From contig DATKVJ010000142.1 in the NCBI GenBank assembly GCA_035530135.1, positions 1 through 64,000 on the forward strand: a stretch of 64,000 bases of DNA, written 5' to 3'. A program made the translations under genes and the position numbers. The notes beneath the pieces were generated by a model. That model did not search any database, was not told the DNA's origin, and was given only the letters and a program-made list of their open reading frames with translations. Below, in pieces: positions 51,585-60,838 of this stretch (positions are counted from its first letter, which is position 1; each line of letters begins with the position of its first letter). Source of the stretch: CAIYYX01 sp035530135 (GTDB taxonomy: Bacteria; Pseudomonadota; Gammaproteobacteria; Burkholderiales; Rhodocyclaceae).

Positions 51585-52625
51585 GTGGCTGCCGTCAGGC
51601 TCGACGAGATCGTTGCCCGCTTCGGCGGAAAACTGATCGGCGACGGCGGCCGGACGATCGTCCAGGTCGCCTCGCTGGAGCGCGCCGGCCCGGAAGAGAT
51701 CAGCTTCCTCTCCCACCCGAAATATCGCGCCAGTCTGGAGACCACCCGCGCCGGCGCCGTCATCCTCTCCCCGCAGGCCGCCGATGCCTGCCCGTCCGCC
51801 TGCATCGTCTGCGACGCACCCTATCTCTATTTTGCCTACGTCTCGCGCTGGCTGAATCCCGACCGTAACAACCCCCCCGGCATCCATCCGCAGGCGGCGG
51901 TCGCCTGCCAACTGCCGGACAGCGTCAGCGTCGGCGCCGGCGCCGTCATCGGCGAGGGCTGCGTGATCGGCGAGGGCGCGCGCATCGGCCCCGGCTGCGT
52001 GATCGGCGAGGGTGCGACGATCGGAGCCGATTCGCTGCTGCATGCCAAGGTCAGCGTCTATCCGGGCTGCGTGATCGGGCGGCGGGTGATCATCCACGCC
52101 GGTGCGGTGATCGGCGCCGACGGCTTCGGTTTCGCACGCAAGGGCGATGGTTCCTGGTTCAAAATCCCGCAGATCGGCGGTATTGTCATCGGCGACGACG
52201 TCGAGATCGGCGCCAACACCACCATCGACCGGGGCGCGCTGGACGACACCGTGATCGAAGACGGAGTCAAGCTCGACAATCAGATCCAGGTCGGCCATAA
52301 CGTGCGCATCGGCGCCCACAGCGCGCTGGCCGGCTGCGTCGGCATCGCCGGCAGCGCCAAGATCGGGAGGCGGTGCACGGTCGGCGGCGGCGCGGTGATC
52401 CTCGGCCACATCAGCATCGCCGACGGAGTGAACATTTCGGCGGGTACGCTGGTGGCGAAGTCGATCGCCCGCGCGGGCAATTACACTGGTGCCGTGCCGT
52501 TTCTGGAGCACGCCGAGTGGCTGAAAAATTTCGCGCGACTGCGCCACCTCGACGCGATGGCGGATAAAATACGCGCCCTCGAAGCGCAAGTGGCACGGCT
52601 GGCAGACCCTGGAGAAATGACATGA
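51585..52625 (+). CDS. lpxD: UDP-3-O-(3-hydroxyacyl)glucosamine N-acyltransferase
   Basis: 346 residues. An N-terminal uridine-binding domain (residues about 1-100) precedes a left-handed beta-helix with many IG-x-G-x hexapeptides, and the catalytic His is in QIQVGHNVRIGAHS. It adds the second acyl chain to the lipid A precursor. The GTG at 51585 starts four bases after the skp stop. Its stop overlaps the fabZ ATG. Confidence 0.95.
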   Translation: MAAVRLDEIVARFGGKLIGDGGRTIVQVASLERAGPEEISFLSHPKYRASLETTRAGAVILSPQAADACPSACIVCDAPYLYFAYVSRWLNPDRNNPPGIHPQAAVACQLPDSVSVGAGAVIGEGCVIGEGARIGPGCVIGEGATIGADSLLHAKVSVYPGCVIGRRVIIHAGAVIGADGFGFARKGDGSWFKIPQIGGIVIGDDVEIGANTTIDRGALDDTVIEDGVKLDNQIQVGHNVRIGAHSALAGCVGIAGSAKIGRRCTVGGGAVILGHISIADGVNISAGTLVAKSIARAGNYTGAVPFLEHAEWLKNFARLRHLDAMADKIRALEAQVARLADPGEMT

Positions 52626-53137
52626 ACCATCCCACCAATCCGCCCTCCGCCACGCCGAACGCCCAACCCGAATCGAGGCAGGTCGATGGCACGGGATCCA
52701 TGGACATCCATGAAATCCTGCAATACTTGCCGCATCGCTATCCCTTCCTGCTGGTCGACCGCGTGCTGGAGTGCGTGCCCGGCAGCCGCATCCTGGCGCT
52801 GAAGAACGTCAGCATCAACGAGCCCTTCTTTCCCGGTCACTTCCCGCATCACCCGGTGATGCCCGGCGTCCTGATCATAGAGGCGCTGGCTCAGGCAGCG
52901 GCCATCCTTTCGTTCAAGACCCTGGGCGGCAAGCCCGACGAAAAATCGGTGTATTACTTCGCGGGCATCGATAACGCCCGCTTCAAGAAGCCGGTGCTGG
53001 CCGGCGACCAGTTGCTGCTCGACGTCGAGATCAGCCGCAACATGCGCGGCATCTGGAAGTTCGCCGGCCGCGGCCGGGTCGGCGAGCAGGTGGTCGCCGA
53101 GGCGGAGCTGATGTGCACAATGCGCGCGATTCCATGA
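52622..53137 (+). CDS. fabZ: 3-hydroxyacyl-ACP dehydratase FabZ
   Basis: 171 residues, hotdog fold. Active-site region is LPHRYPFLLVDRVLE and FFPGHFPHHPVMPGVLIIEA. It dehydrates 3-hydroxyacyl-ACP, competing with LpxA and LpxD for the same substrate. The ATG at 52622 overlaps the lpxD stop (GGAGAAATGACATG) and adds about 26 residues before the usual MDIHEIL start (52700); which start is used is uncertain, though the operon context favours 52622. Confidence 0.95.
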   Translation: MNHPTNPPSATPNAQPESRQVDGTGSMDIHEILQYLPHRYPFLLVDRVLECVPGSRILALKNVSINEPFFPGHFPHHPVMPGVLIIEALAQAAAILSFKTLGGKPDEKSVYYFAGIDNARFKKPVLAGDQLLLDVEISRNMRGIWKFAGRGRVGEQVVAEAELMCTMRAIP

Positions 53138-53925
53138 GCGCACTCGCGCCGCCCACTATCCATCCGACCGCCATCGTCCATCCGGACGCCAGGCTCGGGC
53201 GCGGCGTCGACATCGGCGCATATACGCTGATCGGCGCCCACGTCGAGATCGGCGAGGGCTGCCGGATCGGTCCCCACGTCGTGATCGAAGGGCACACCCG
53301 GCTCGGTCGGGACAACCACGTCTTCCAGTTCTGCTCGATCGGCGCCGTCCCGCAGGACAAGAAATACGCCGGAGAGCCGACCCGCCTGGAGATCGGCGAT
53401 CGCAACAGCATCCGCGAGTTCTGCACCCTGAACGCCGGCACCATCCAGGATGTCGGCGTGACCCGACTGGGCAGCGACAACTGGATCATGGCCTACGTCC
53501 ATCTGGCGCACGACTGCCAGGTCGGCAACCACACCATTTTCGCCAACAACGCGCAGCTGGCGGGTCACGTGACGGTCGGCGACTGGGCGATCCTGGGCGG
53601 CTTCACCGCGGTGCACCAGTTCGTCCGGATCGGCGCCCACAGCCTCACCGCATTGGGCAGCGTCCTGCTGCAAGACCTGCCGTCCTACGTCACGGCCTCG
53701 GGCAATCCGGCGGGTCCGCACGGCATCAACAGCGAGGGCCTGAAGCGGCGGGGATTCAGCCCGGCCGCGATCGCGGCCATCCGGCGCGCCTACAAGACTC
53801 TGTACAAGTCCGGTCTGAAACTGGCCGAGGCGCAGGCTGCCATCGTCGCGGCTGCCGTGGATACACCCGAACTCCTGCCGCTGTGCGAATTCCTGGCCGC
53901 ACCCGGGCGCGGCATCCTCCGCTGA
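53134..53925 (+). CDS. lpxA: UDP-N-acetylglucosamine O-acyltransferase
   Basis: 263 residues. Left-handed beta-helix repeats open with HPTAIVHPDARLGRG; the catalytic His is in VHLAHDCQVGNH. It performs the first acylation of lipid A. The ATG overlaps the fabZ stop (ATGA). A C-terminal helical part (RAYKTLYKSGLKLAEAQ) closes the protein as in the family. Confidence 0.97.
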   Translation: MSALAPPTIHPTAIVHPDARLGRGVDIGAYTLIGAHVEIGEGCRIGPHVVIEGHTRLGRDNHVFQFCSIGAVPQDKKYAGEPTRLEIGDRNSIREFCTLNAGTIQDVGVTRLGSDNWIMAYVHLAHDCQVGNHTIFANNAQLAGHVTVGDWAILGGFTAVHQFVRIGAHSLTALGSVLLQDLPSYVTASGNPAGPHGINSEGLKRRGFSPAAIAAIRRAYKTLYKSGLKLAEAQAAIVAAAVDTPELLPLCEFLAAPGRGILR

Positions 53926-53932
53926 GCCGGAC

Positions 53933-55087
53933 ATGGCGGGGCAGATGAAGATCGCCGTGGTGGCGGGGGAGACCTCGGGCGACCTGCTCGGCGCCCACCT
54001 GATCCAGGCGCTCAAGGCCCATCTCCCCGACGCCCGATTTATCGGCATCGGCGGCCCCAAGATGCAGGCGGCGGGGCAGCATGCCTGGTGGCCGGCGGAG
54101 AAGCTCGCGGTGCGCGGCTACGCCGAGGTGCTGAGCCATTACCGCGAGATCGCCGGCATCCGCCGGCAGTTGTTGAAGCGTTTGCTGGCCGATCCGCCCG
54201 ACGCCTTCATCGGCGTCGATGCCCCCGACTTCAATCTCTGGCTTGAGGCGCGTCTGAAGGCCGCCGGGATCCCGGCGATCCACTTCGTCAGCCCATCGAT
54301 CTGGGCCTGGCGCCCCGGACGCATTCGCCGGATCGCCCGCTCGGTGAGCCAGATGCTCTGCCTGTTCCCGTTCGAGGCGGCGCTCTACCGGAAGCACGGC
54401 GTTCCGGCGAGCTACGTCGGCCATCCGCTCGCCGATCTGATCGCCCTCGAACCCGACCGGAGCGCAGCGCGCGAACGCTTGAACCTGGAGCCCGAGGGCC
54501 TGGTCTTCGCCCTGCTGCCTGGGAGCCGCCAGTCGGAACTGCAATACATGGCCGGCACCTTCATCGAGACAGCCCTGCGCCTGCATGACCGCTATCCGCA
54601 GGCGCGCTTCCTGGTGCCCCTGGTGACGCGCGAGACGCGCAGCCAGTTCGAGAACGCCCTGTGGGCCGCCGGCGCCCAGGAGTTGCCGCTGACCCTGCTG
54701 TTCGGCCACGCCCACGACGCCATGGCCGCCGCCGACGCCGTGCTGGTGGCGAGCGGCACGGCGACGCTGGAGGCGGCGCTGTACAAGCGCCCGATGGTGA
54801 TCGCCTACCAGATGTCGCCGTGGTCCTGGCGCCTGATGCGGCGGATGAGACTCCAGCCCTGGGTCGGTCTGCCGAACATCCTCGCCGGCCGCTTCGTCGT
54901 GCCGGAGTTCCTGCAGCACGAGGCGACTGCGGACAACCTCGCCCAGGCGCTGGGCAACCTGGTCGCCGACCCGGTCGTCGGCCCGCGCCTGTTTCGGCTG
55001 TTTTCCGAACTCCATCGGCAGTTGCGCCAGAACACCGCAGACCGTGCGGCGGCGGCGATCCTGCCGCTGTTACGGCAGCGGGCATGA
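53933..55087 (+). CDS. lpxB: Lipid A disaccharide synthase
   Basis: 384 residues, GT19 glycosyltransferase. Motifs are VVAGETSGDLLGAHL at the start, FVSPSIWAWRPGRI in the middle, and LLPGSRQSELQYM in the nucleotide half. It joins UDP-diacylglucosamine and lipid X. It overlaps rnhB by four bases and completes the lpxD-fabZ-lpxA-lpxB set. Confidence 0.97.
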   Translation: MAGQMKIAVVAGETSGDLLGAHLIQALKAHLPDARFIGIGGPKMQAAGQHAWWPAEKLAVRGYAEVLSHYREIAGIRRQLLKRLLADPPDAFIGVDAPDFNLWLEARLKAAGIPAIHFVSPSIWAWRPGRIRRIARSVSQMLCLFPFEAALYRKHGVPASYVGHPLADLIALEPDRSAARERLNLEPEGLVFALLPGSRQSELQYMAGTFIETALRLHDRYPQARFLVPLVTRETRSQFENALWAAGAQELPLTLLFGHAHDAMAAADAVLVASGTATLEAALYKRPMVIAYQMSPWSWRLMRRMRLQPWVGLPNILAGRFVVPEFLQHEATADNLAQALGNLVADPVVGPRLFRLFSELHRQLRQNTADRAAAAILPLLRQRA

Positions 55088-55662
55088 CGCTCCTCGCCGG
55101 AGTGGACGAAGCCGGGCGCGGCCCGCTGGCCGGGCCGGTCTATGCCGCGGCGGTGATCCTCGATCCGGCACGGCCGATCGAAGGCCTGGCCGATTCCAAG
55201 ACGCTCTCGGCCAAGCGCCGAGAGGGCCTGGCCGCGCTGATCAAGGAGCGCGCGCTGGCCTGGGCGGTGGCCGAGGGCAGCGTCGCTGAAATCGATGCCC
55301 TGAACATCCTGCGAGCCAGCCTGCTGGCGATGGCCCGCGCGGTGGCAGCGCTGCAGCCGCAGCCCGACGGGATCGAGGTCGATGGCCTGCATTGTCCGGC
55401 CGTCGCCATGCCCGCGTGCGCCATCGTCCGGGGCGACGCCCGGGTCGCGGCGATCGCCGCCGCCTCCATCCTCGCCAAGACCGCGCGCGACGCCGAGATG
55501 CTGCGGCTGCACGAACGCTATCCGCAGTATGGCCTCGACCGCCACAAAGGCTATCCGACCGCGGCGCATCTGGCCGCCCTGGAGCGGCACGGCGTCGCGG
55601 TCATCCACAGGCGCAGCTTTGCCCCGGTGCGTCGCCAACTTTCACGAGAGGAAAAAATATGA
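55084..55662 (+). CDS. rnhB: Ribonuclease HII
   Basis: 192 residues. Active-site residues are Asp8 and Glu9 in LAGVDEAGRGPLAGPV and an Asp in IEVDGLHCPAVAM, with the family motif ASILAKTARDAEM. It removes ribonucleotides and RNA primers from DNA. The ATG overlaps the lpxB stop. A 20-codon frame overlaps its own stop (see 55659). Confidence 0.95.
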   Translation: MTLLAGVDEAGRGPLAGPVYAAAVILDPARPIEGLADSKTLSAKRREGLAALIKERALAWAVAEGSVAEIDALNILRASLLAMARAVAALQPQPDGIEVDGLHCPAVAMPACAIVRGDARVAAIAAASILAKTARDAEMLRLHERYPQYGLDRHKGYPTAAHLAALERHGVAVIHRRSFAPVRRQLSREEKI

Positions 55663-55718
55663 CCCCCACGCTCACTTCATACGCTGCCCCCCTTCGGGCG
55701 GCCGTTCGGGAGGCATAG
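55659..55718 (+). other. Short frame and GC-rich inverted-repeat sequence after rnhB
   Basis: An ATG overlapping the rnhB stop reads MTPTLTSYAAPLRAAVREA and stops two bases before the next gene. The DNA (CTCACTTC...GCCCCCCTTCGGGC) looks like a short intergenic repeat rather than a peptide gene. It leaves AGGCATAGCC right before the next ATG. Confidence 0.35.
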
Positions 55719-55720
55719 CC

Positions 55721-56188
55721 ATGAAACTGATACCGCTGCTGTTGTTCCTGCATCTGATCTCGGTCGCCGTCTGGGTCGGCGGCATGTTCTTCGCCTACCT
55801 CTGCCTGCGGCCGGTGGCCGCCGCGCAGCTCGATCCGCCGCAGCGCCTGGCACTGTGGGCCGGCGTGTTCGAGCGCTTCTTCCCCTGGGTGTGGCTGGCG
55901 GTGGCGCTGATCCTCGGCAGCGGCTTGGACATGTTCGTCGTCATCGGCGCGATCGGCCGGCAGGGCGTACCGCTCCACTGGCACCTGATGCTCGCGACCG
56001 GGATCATCATGATGATGATCTTCGCCCACCTCTATTTCTCGCCCTACCGGCGGTTGCGCCAGGGCGTGGCCGCCGCCGACTGGTCCCTGGCCGGCGCCGC
56101 CTTGAACCAGATCCGGAAAATGGTCGGCTTCAATTTGGCCCTGGGCCTCTTCACCATCGCCGTCGCCACGCTCGGGATCTATATTTGA
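55721..56188 (+). CDS. CopD-like integral membrane protein
   Basis: 155 residues with four membrane helices: LLLFLHLISVAVWVGGMFF, VWLAVALILGSGLDMFVVIG, HLMLATGIIMMMIFAHLYF and LALGLFTIAVATLGIYI. The conserved His pattern (LLFLHLIS; HWHLMLA; FAHLYF) is that of the CopD superfamily of small membrane proteins, which may bind heme or copper. The function is not established. The next gene starts 16 bases downstream. Confidence 0.75.
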   Translation: MKLIPLLLFLHLISVAVWVGGMFFAYLCLRPVAAAQLDPPQRLALWAGVFERFFPWVWLAVALILGSGLDMFVVIGAIGRQGVPLHWHLMLATGIIMMMIFAHLYFSPYRRLRQGVAAADWSLAGAALNQIRKMVGFNLALGLFTIAVATLGIYI

Positions 56189-56204
56189 CGCTGAACGCCG
56201 CGCC

Positions 56205-56984
56205 GTGAAACACATCCGCTCGCGCGACAACCCGAGTTTCAAGGCTTTGCGCTCGCTCGCCGAGGATGCTCGCGAGCGGCGTCGGACCGGGCTCTCGCTG
56301 CTCGACGGTAGCCATCTGGTCACCGCCTATCGCGACAAGGTCGGCATGCCAGAACGCCTGGTGGTGAGCGAGCGCGGCGCGGTGCAGCCCGAGATCATCG
56401 CCTTGCAGGCCACGCTCGCCGGCGCCGAGACGCTGCTGCTCGCCGACAGCCTGTTCGCCGAACTCTCTGGGGTCGCGACGCCCAGCGGCATTCTGGCGTT
56501 GATCCGCATCCCTGCGGTCACCGAGACCTCCGCCGGTCGCGGCAGCTGCGTCTTACTCGACGCCCTGCAGGACGCCGGCAATGTCGGCTCCATCCTGCGC
56601 AGCGCCGCCGCCGCCGGCATCCGCGACGTCTTTCTGGGCAAGGGCTGCGCCGGCGCGTGGACGCCGCGGGTGCTGCGCTCGGCGCAAGGTGCCCATTTCG
56701 ACCTGGCCATCCGCGAGCAGGCCGATCTCGCCCGGGTCATCGAAAACTATTCCGGCAGCGTCGTCGCCGCCACCGCGCACGACGCCGTGCCGCTCTATCG
56801 GCTTGATCTCACCGGCGACATCGCCTGGTTGTTCGGCAACGAGGGCGCGGGGCTGTCGCCCGAGTTGCTGAGCCGCGCGAAGTTTCGCGCAGCCATCCCG
56901 ATGGCGCCCGGAAGCGAATCCCTGAACGTCGCCGCGGCCGCGGCAGTCTGCCTGTTCGAGGAGGTTCGGCAAAAACGTCTCTAG
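56205..56984 (+). CDS. SpoU/TrmH-family RNA methyltransferase
   Basis: 259 residues. An N-terminal L30e-like substrate-binding domain (SLLDGSHLVTAYRDKV) is followed by the SPOUT knot with motif 1 in LQDAGNVGSILRSA, motif 2 in WLFGNEGAGLS, and motif 3 in PMAPGSESLNVAAAAAVCLFE. It probably 2'-O-methylates a ribose in rRNA or tRNA; the target cannot be told. Translation starts at GTG 56205. Its TAG stop (56982-56984) lies in the CTAG end of repeat copy C. Confidence 0.9.
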   Translation: MKHIRSRDNPSFKALRSLAEDARERRRTGLSLLDGSHLVTAYRDKVGMPERLVVSERGAVQPEIIALQATLAGAETLLLADSLFAELSGVATPSGILALIRIPAVTETSAGRGSCVLLDALQDAGNVGSILRSAAAAGIRDVFLGKGCAGAWTPRVLRSAQGAHFDLAIREQADLARVIENYSGSVVAATAHDAVPLYRLDLTGDIAWLFGNEGAGLSPELLSRAKFRAAIPMAPGSESLNVAAAAAVCLFEEVRQKRL

Positions 56985-57066
56985 CACTCCGCGGCACAAG
57001 TACTGCTTCGCAGCACAAGTGCCCGTAATTGTCGCCGGATAAAAACGCCCCGGTGACAAGCACTAG
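56981..57066 (-). repeat. Dispersed CTAG-ended intergenic repeat, copy C
   Basis: An 86-bp copy, reading CTAGTGC...GTGCTAG on the minus strand. It has the inner stem TTGTCACCGG / CCGGCGACAA with a T-rich loop, and its ACTTGTGC-GCG block is doubled, which explains the extra length. Both ends supply stop codons: TAG at 56982-56984 for the upstream plus-strand gene, and TAG (complement of 57063-57065) for ppsR. Confidence 0.8.
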
Positions 57067-57887
57067 AAGGTGTGGCCGTCTAGCTTGACCGTCTGCATCA
57101 GGATCGCGGCGATTTCCTCGATCGACTTGGTGGTCGAGTCGAGCCAGCGTATGCCCTCCCGCTTCATCAGGCGCTGCGCCGCGTCGACCTCGTAGCGGCA
57201 ATTTTCCAGCGAAGCGTAACGGCTCTCCGGACGCCTTTCGTGGCGGATCTGGGCCAGGCGGTCGGGGCCGATGGTCAGGCCGAACAACTTCTGGCGATGC
57301 TTGGCCAGGTTGCCCGGCAGGCGATTGCGCTCGAAATCTTCCGGAATCAGCGGATAGTTGGCCGCCTTGATGCCGAACTGCAGGGCGAGATACAGGCTGG
57401 TCGGCGTCTTGCCGCTCCTCGAGACGCCGATCAGGATCACGTCGGCCTTGTCCAGATCGGCGTCGGAGATGCCGTCGTCGTGGGTCAGGGTGAAATTGAT
57501 CGCCTCGATCCGGGCGGTGTAGTCCGGGGTGTTGGCGCGGCCGTGGGAGCGGCCGATGGTGTGGGTCGAGCGCGCGCCAAGTTCCGCCTCGAGCGGGGCG
57601 ATGAAGGCCTCGAAAAGGTCCAGGGTCAGCGCGTCGCCTTCGCGCAGCGCGGCCGAGACCAGCGGATTGACCTGGGTCGAGATGACGATCGGGCGCCGAC
57701 CGTCGCTGCGTCCGGCGGCGCGGATCCTGGCGACGCAGTCCTGCGCCTTGTCCACGGAATCGACGAAGGGCATGCGCACCGGGCGAAAGTGGAGATCCTC
57801 GAACTGGGAGAGCAGGCTGTGGCCGAGCGTCTCGGCGGTGATGCCGGTGCCGTCGGAGATGAAAAATACCGTGCGCGAAGCGGTCAT
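57063..57887 (-). CDS. ppsR: PEP synthase regulatory protein (kinase/pyrophosphorylase)
   Basis: 274 residues of the DUF299/PSRP family. The P-loop-like GVSRSGKTPTSLYLA is near residue 152, and the N-terminal AVFFISDGTGITAETLG-like start (VFFISDGTGITAETLG) is conserved. It inactivates PEP synthase by ADP-dependent phosphorylation and reactivates it by pyrophosphorolysis. It is divergent from ppsA, its target. The stop codon is within repeat copy C. Confidence 0.96.
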   Translation of the reverse strand: MTASRTVFFISDGTGITAETLGHSLLSQFEDLHFRPVRMPFVDSVDKAQDCVARIRAAGRSDGRRPIVISTQVNPLVSAALREGDALTLDLFEAFIAPLEAELGARSTHTIGRSHGRANTPDYTARIEAINFTLTHDDGISDADLDKADVILIGVSRSGKTPTSLYLALQFGIKAANYPLIPEDFERNRLPGNLAKHRQKLFGLTIGPDRLAQIRHERRPESRYASLENCRYEVDAAQRLMKREGIRWLDSTTKSIEEIAAILMQTVKLDGHTF

Positions 57888-57971
57888 GGATGCGGGAGAA
57901 GGGTGGCAAAGGCGATAAAATAGCGGCTTCGCCCCTTACTATCAATTCTTGATTTCCTCGAAAGGCCAGAA

Positions 57972-60362
57972 ATGAAGCGCTACGCAATCGCATTCGACCA
58001 CCTGCGCATGAGCGACGTCGAGCAGGTGGGCGGCAAGAACGCCTCGCTCGGCGAGATGATCAGCCAGCTTTCCACCGGCGGCGTGCGCGTGCCAGGCGGT
58101 TTTGCCACGACGGCGGACGCTTACCGCGACTTCCTCGGTCACCAGGGCCTGGCCGGGCGCATCGAAGCGGCGCTCGCCGCCCTCGACGTCGATGACGTCG
58201 CGGCCCTGGCCAACACCGGCGCGAAGATCCGTCAGTGGATACTCGATACGCCGTTGCCGCCGGCCCTCGAGGCGGAGATCAAGACGCACTACCAGGCGCT
58301 GGCCGACGGCGGCGCCGATGGCGCTTCGTTCGCGGTGCGCTCCTCGGCGACCGCCGAGGACCTGCCCGATGCCTCCTTCGCCGGACAGCAGGAGAGCTTT
58401 CTCAACATCCACGGCTACGCCAACATCCTCCGGGCGATCAAGGAAGTCTTCGCCTCGCTCTACAACGACCGGGCCATCGCCTACCGCGTGCACAAGGGCT
58501 TCGCCCACGCCGAGGTGGCGCTCTCCGCCGGCGTGCAGCGCATGGTGCGCTCCGACACCGGCGCCTCCGGGGTGATGTTCACCCTGGACACCGAGTCCGG
58601 CTTCGACGGCGTGGTGTTCATCACCGCCAGCTATGGCCTGGGCGAGACCATCGTCCAGGGCGCGGTCAATCCCGACGAGTTCTACGTGCATAAGCAGACC
58701 CTGGCTGCGGGTTTCCCCTCGGTGATCCGCCGCAACCTCGGTTCCAAGCTGATCAAGATGGTGTTCACCGACAGCCGCGAGGCCGGGGCCAGCACCGCCA
58801 CGGTGGCGGTTGCCGAGGAGCAGCGCAACCGCTACGCCCTGACCGACGCCGACGTGCTGGAACTGGCCCGTTACGCGGTGACCATCGAGCAGCACTATGG
58901 TCGGGCGATGGACATCGAATGGGGCAAGGACGGCGAGGACGGTAAGCTCTACATCCTCCAGGCCCGGCCGGAAACCGTGAAATCCCAGGCGGGCGGCGGC
59001 AGCACCATCGAGAAATACCGGATCAAGCAGCACGGCAAGGTGCTCACCTCGGGCCGCGCCATCGGCCAGAAGATCGGCACCGGGCCGGTACGCCTGGTCA
59101 AGGACGCCTCCGAAATGGGCAAGGTCAAGTCCGGCGACATCCTGGTCACCGACATGACCGATCCGAACTGGGAGCCGGTGATGAAGCGCGCCTCGGCGAT
59201 CATCACCAATCGCGGCGGCCGCACCTGCCACGCCGCGATCATCGCCCGAGAATTGGGCATCCCGGCCATCGTCGGCTGCGGCAACGCGACCGCCGTGCTG
59301 GCGGAGAGCGAGCCGGTGACCGTCTCCTGCGCCGAGGGCGACACCGGATACGTGTATCGCGGCCTGCTCGATTTCGACGTGACGCGCCAGGACATCAGCA
59401 AGATGCCGCCGCTGCCGGTGAAAATCACCATGAACATCGGCAATCCCGAACTGGCCTTCGAGTTCGCCCAGATTCCCAACAGCGGCGTCGGCCTCGCGCG
59501 CCTGGAGTTCGTCATCAACAACATGATAGGCATCCATCCCAAGGCGATCCTGGAGATCGACCAGGTGTCGGCCAGCGTCAAGGACGAGATCCTGCGCCGC
59601 TCGCGCGGCTACGAGAGCCCCGAGGCCTTCTTCGTTGAGAAGCTGGTCGAGGGCGTGGCCACCATCGCCGCCGCCTTCTATCCTAAGCCGGTGATCGTGC
59701 GCCTGTCGGACTTCAAGTCGAACGAATACCGCAAGCTCCTGGGCGGCGACATCTTCGAGCCGGACGAGGAAAATCCGATGCTGGGCTTCCGCGGCGCCTC
59801 ACGCTATGTCGCGCAGAGCTTCCGCGACTGCTTCGCGCTGGAGTGCCGGGCGATGAAACGGGTGAGGAACGAACTGGGGCTCACCAACGTCGAGATCATG
59901 GTGCCCTTCGTGCGCAACCTCGAGGAGGCCCGCGGCGTCGTCGAACTGCTGGCGGAACACGGCTTGAAGCGCGGCGAGAATGGCTTGCGCCTGATCATGA
60001 TGTGCGAGATTCCCTCCAATGCGCTCTTGGCGGAGGAGTTTCTGCAGCACTTCGACGGCTTTTCCATCGGCTCGAACGATCTGACCCAGCTCACCCTGGG
60101 CCTGGACCGCGACTCGGGGCTGGTGGCCCACGCCTTCGAGGAGCGCGATCCGGCGGTGAAGAAGCTCCTGGCGATGTCCATCTCCGCCTGCAACCGCCTC
60201 GACAAGTACGTCGGCATCTGCGGCCAGGGGCCGTCCGACCACGCCGATTTCGCCGAGTGGCTGATGGATCAGGGGATACAGTCGATGTCCCTGAATCCCG
60301 ACACCGTCGTGGATACCTGGATGCAGCTCGCGCGTCACCAGGGAGACGCGCGTGCAACCTGA
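57972..60362 (+). CDS. ppsA: Phosphoenolpyruvate synthase
   Basis: 796 residues. The N-terminal ATP-grasp part has VGGKNASLGEMI and SSATAEDLPDASFAGQQE; the swivelling phosphohistidine is His near residue 419 in GGRTCHAAIIAREL; the PEP-binding TIM barrel ends with GICGQGPSDHADF (Cys near 756). It makes PEP from pyruvate and ATP for gluconeogenesis. It is regulated by ppsR next door. Its end overlaps the NfeD gene by 11 bases. Confidence 0.97.
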   Translation: MKRYAIAFDHLRMSDVEQVGGKNASLGEMISQLSTGGVRVPGGFATTADAYRDFLGHQGLAGRIEAALAALDVDDVAALANTGAKIRQWILDTPLPPALEAEIKTHYQALADGGADGASFAVRSSATAEDLPDASFAGQQESFLNIHGYANILRAIKEVFASLYNDRAIAYRVHKGFAHAEVALSAGVQRMVRSDTGASGVMFTLDTESGFDGVVFITASYGLGETIVQGAVNPDEFYVHKQTLAAGFPSVIRRNLGSKLIKMVFTDSREAGASTATVAVAEEQRNRYALTDADVLELARYAVTIEQHYGRAMDIEWGKDGEDGKLYILQARPETVKSQAGGGSTIEKYRIKQHGKVLTSGRAIGQKIGTGPVRLVKDASEMGKVKSGDILVTDMTDPNWEPVMKRASAIITNRGGRTCHAAIIARELGIPAIVGCGNATAVLAESEPVTVSCAEGDTGYVYRGLLDFDVTRQDISKMPPLPVKITMNIGNPELAFEFAQIPNSGVGLARLEFVINNMIGIHPKAILEIDQVSASVKDEILRRSRGYESPEAFFVEKLVEGVATIAAAFYPKPVIVRLSDFKSNEYRKLLGGDIFEPDEENPMLGFRGASRYVAQSFRDCFALECRAMKRVRNELGLTNVEIMVPFVRNLEEARGVVELLAEHGLKRGENGLRLIMMCEIPSNALLAEEFLQHFDGFSIGSNDLTQLTLGLDRDSGLVAHAFEERDPAVKKLLAMSISACNRLDKYVGICGQGPSDHADFAEWLMDQGIQSMSLNPDTVVDTWMQLARHQGDARAT

Positions 60363-60795
60363 ATGGTGGCAGTGGGCGATCGTCGGCATCGCGCTGATTA
60401 TCGCCGAGCTCGCCGTTCCGGTCTTCGTGTTGATCTGGTTCGGGCTCGGCGCCCTGCTGGTGGCCTTGCTGGTCGCGCTGCTTCCGGCGGTCGGTCTCAC
60501 CGGCCAGCTGGGTTGTTGGCTGGCGCTCTCCCTGCTCCTGATCCTGCTCTGGTTCAGGATTTTCCGGCCGGGCACCCACAAGACCCGGATCGGCATGTCC
60601 GACGACTACGTCGTCGGCGAGGTCGGCCTGCTCACGCATCCGGTGGCGCCCTTCGAAAAGGGCAAGGTGCGCTTTCAGAAGCCTATACTAGGCAGCGAGA
60701 CATGGGACTGCATCGCCGACGAGGCGATCGCTGCCGGGCAGCGGGTCAGGGTGATCGGCATAGAAGGCAGCCTGTTCAAGGTGCGAAAAGCTTAG
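60352..60795 (+). CDS. NfeD-family membrane protein
   Basis: 147 residues, starting at GTG 60352. Two or three membrane helices (WAIVGIALIIAELAVPVFVLI, LLVALLVALLP, LALSLLLILLWF) precede an OB-fold domain (VVGEVGLLTHPVAPFEKGKV to VIGIEGSLFKV). Short NfeD proteins work with stomatin-type proteins such as the one encoded next, probably in membrane-protein quality control. Confidence 0.9.
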   Translation: MQPEWWQWAIVGIALIIAELAVPVFVLIWFGLGALLVALLVALLPAVGLTGQLGCWLALSLLLILLWFRIFRPGTHKTRIGMSDDYVVGEVGLLTHPVAPFEKGKVRFQKPILGSETWDCIADEAIAAGQRVRVIGIEGSLFKVRKA

Positions 60796-60838
60796 TCCCT
60801 TGGGGCGCGCCCACTGGCAGCGGGGGAGGTAGCTAAAA

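Noticed and set aside
57942..59537. A 531-codon minus-strand open frame opposite ppsA
   Set aside because: Shadow of ppsA, whose catalytic motifs are all intact on the plus strand.
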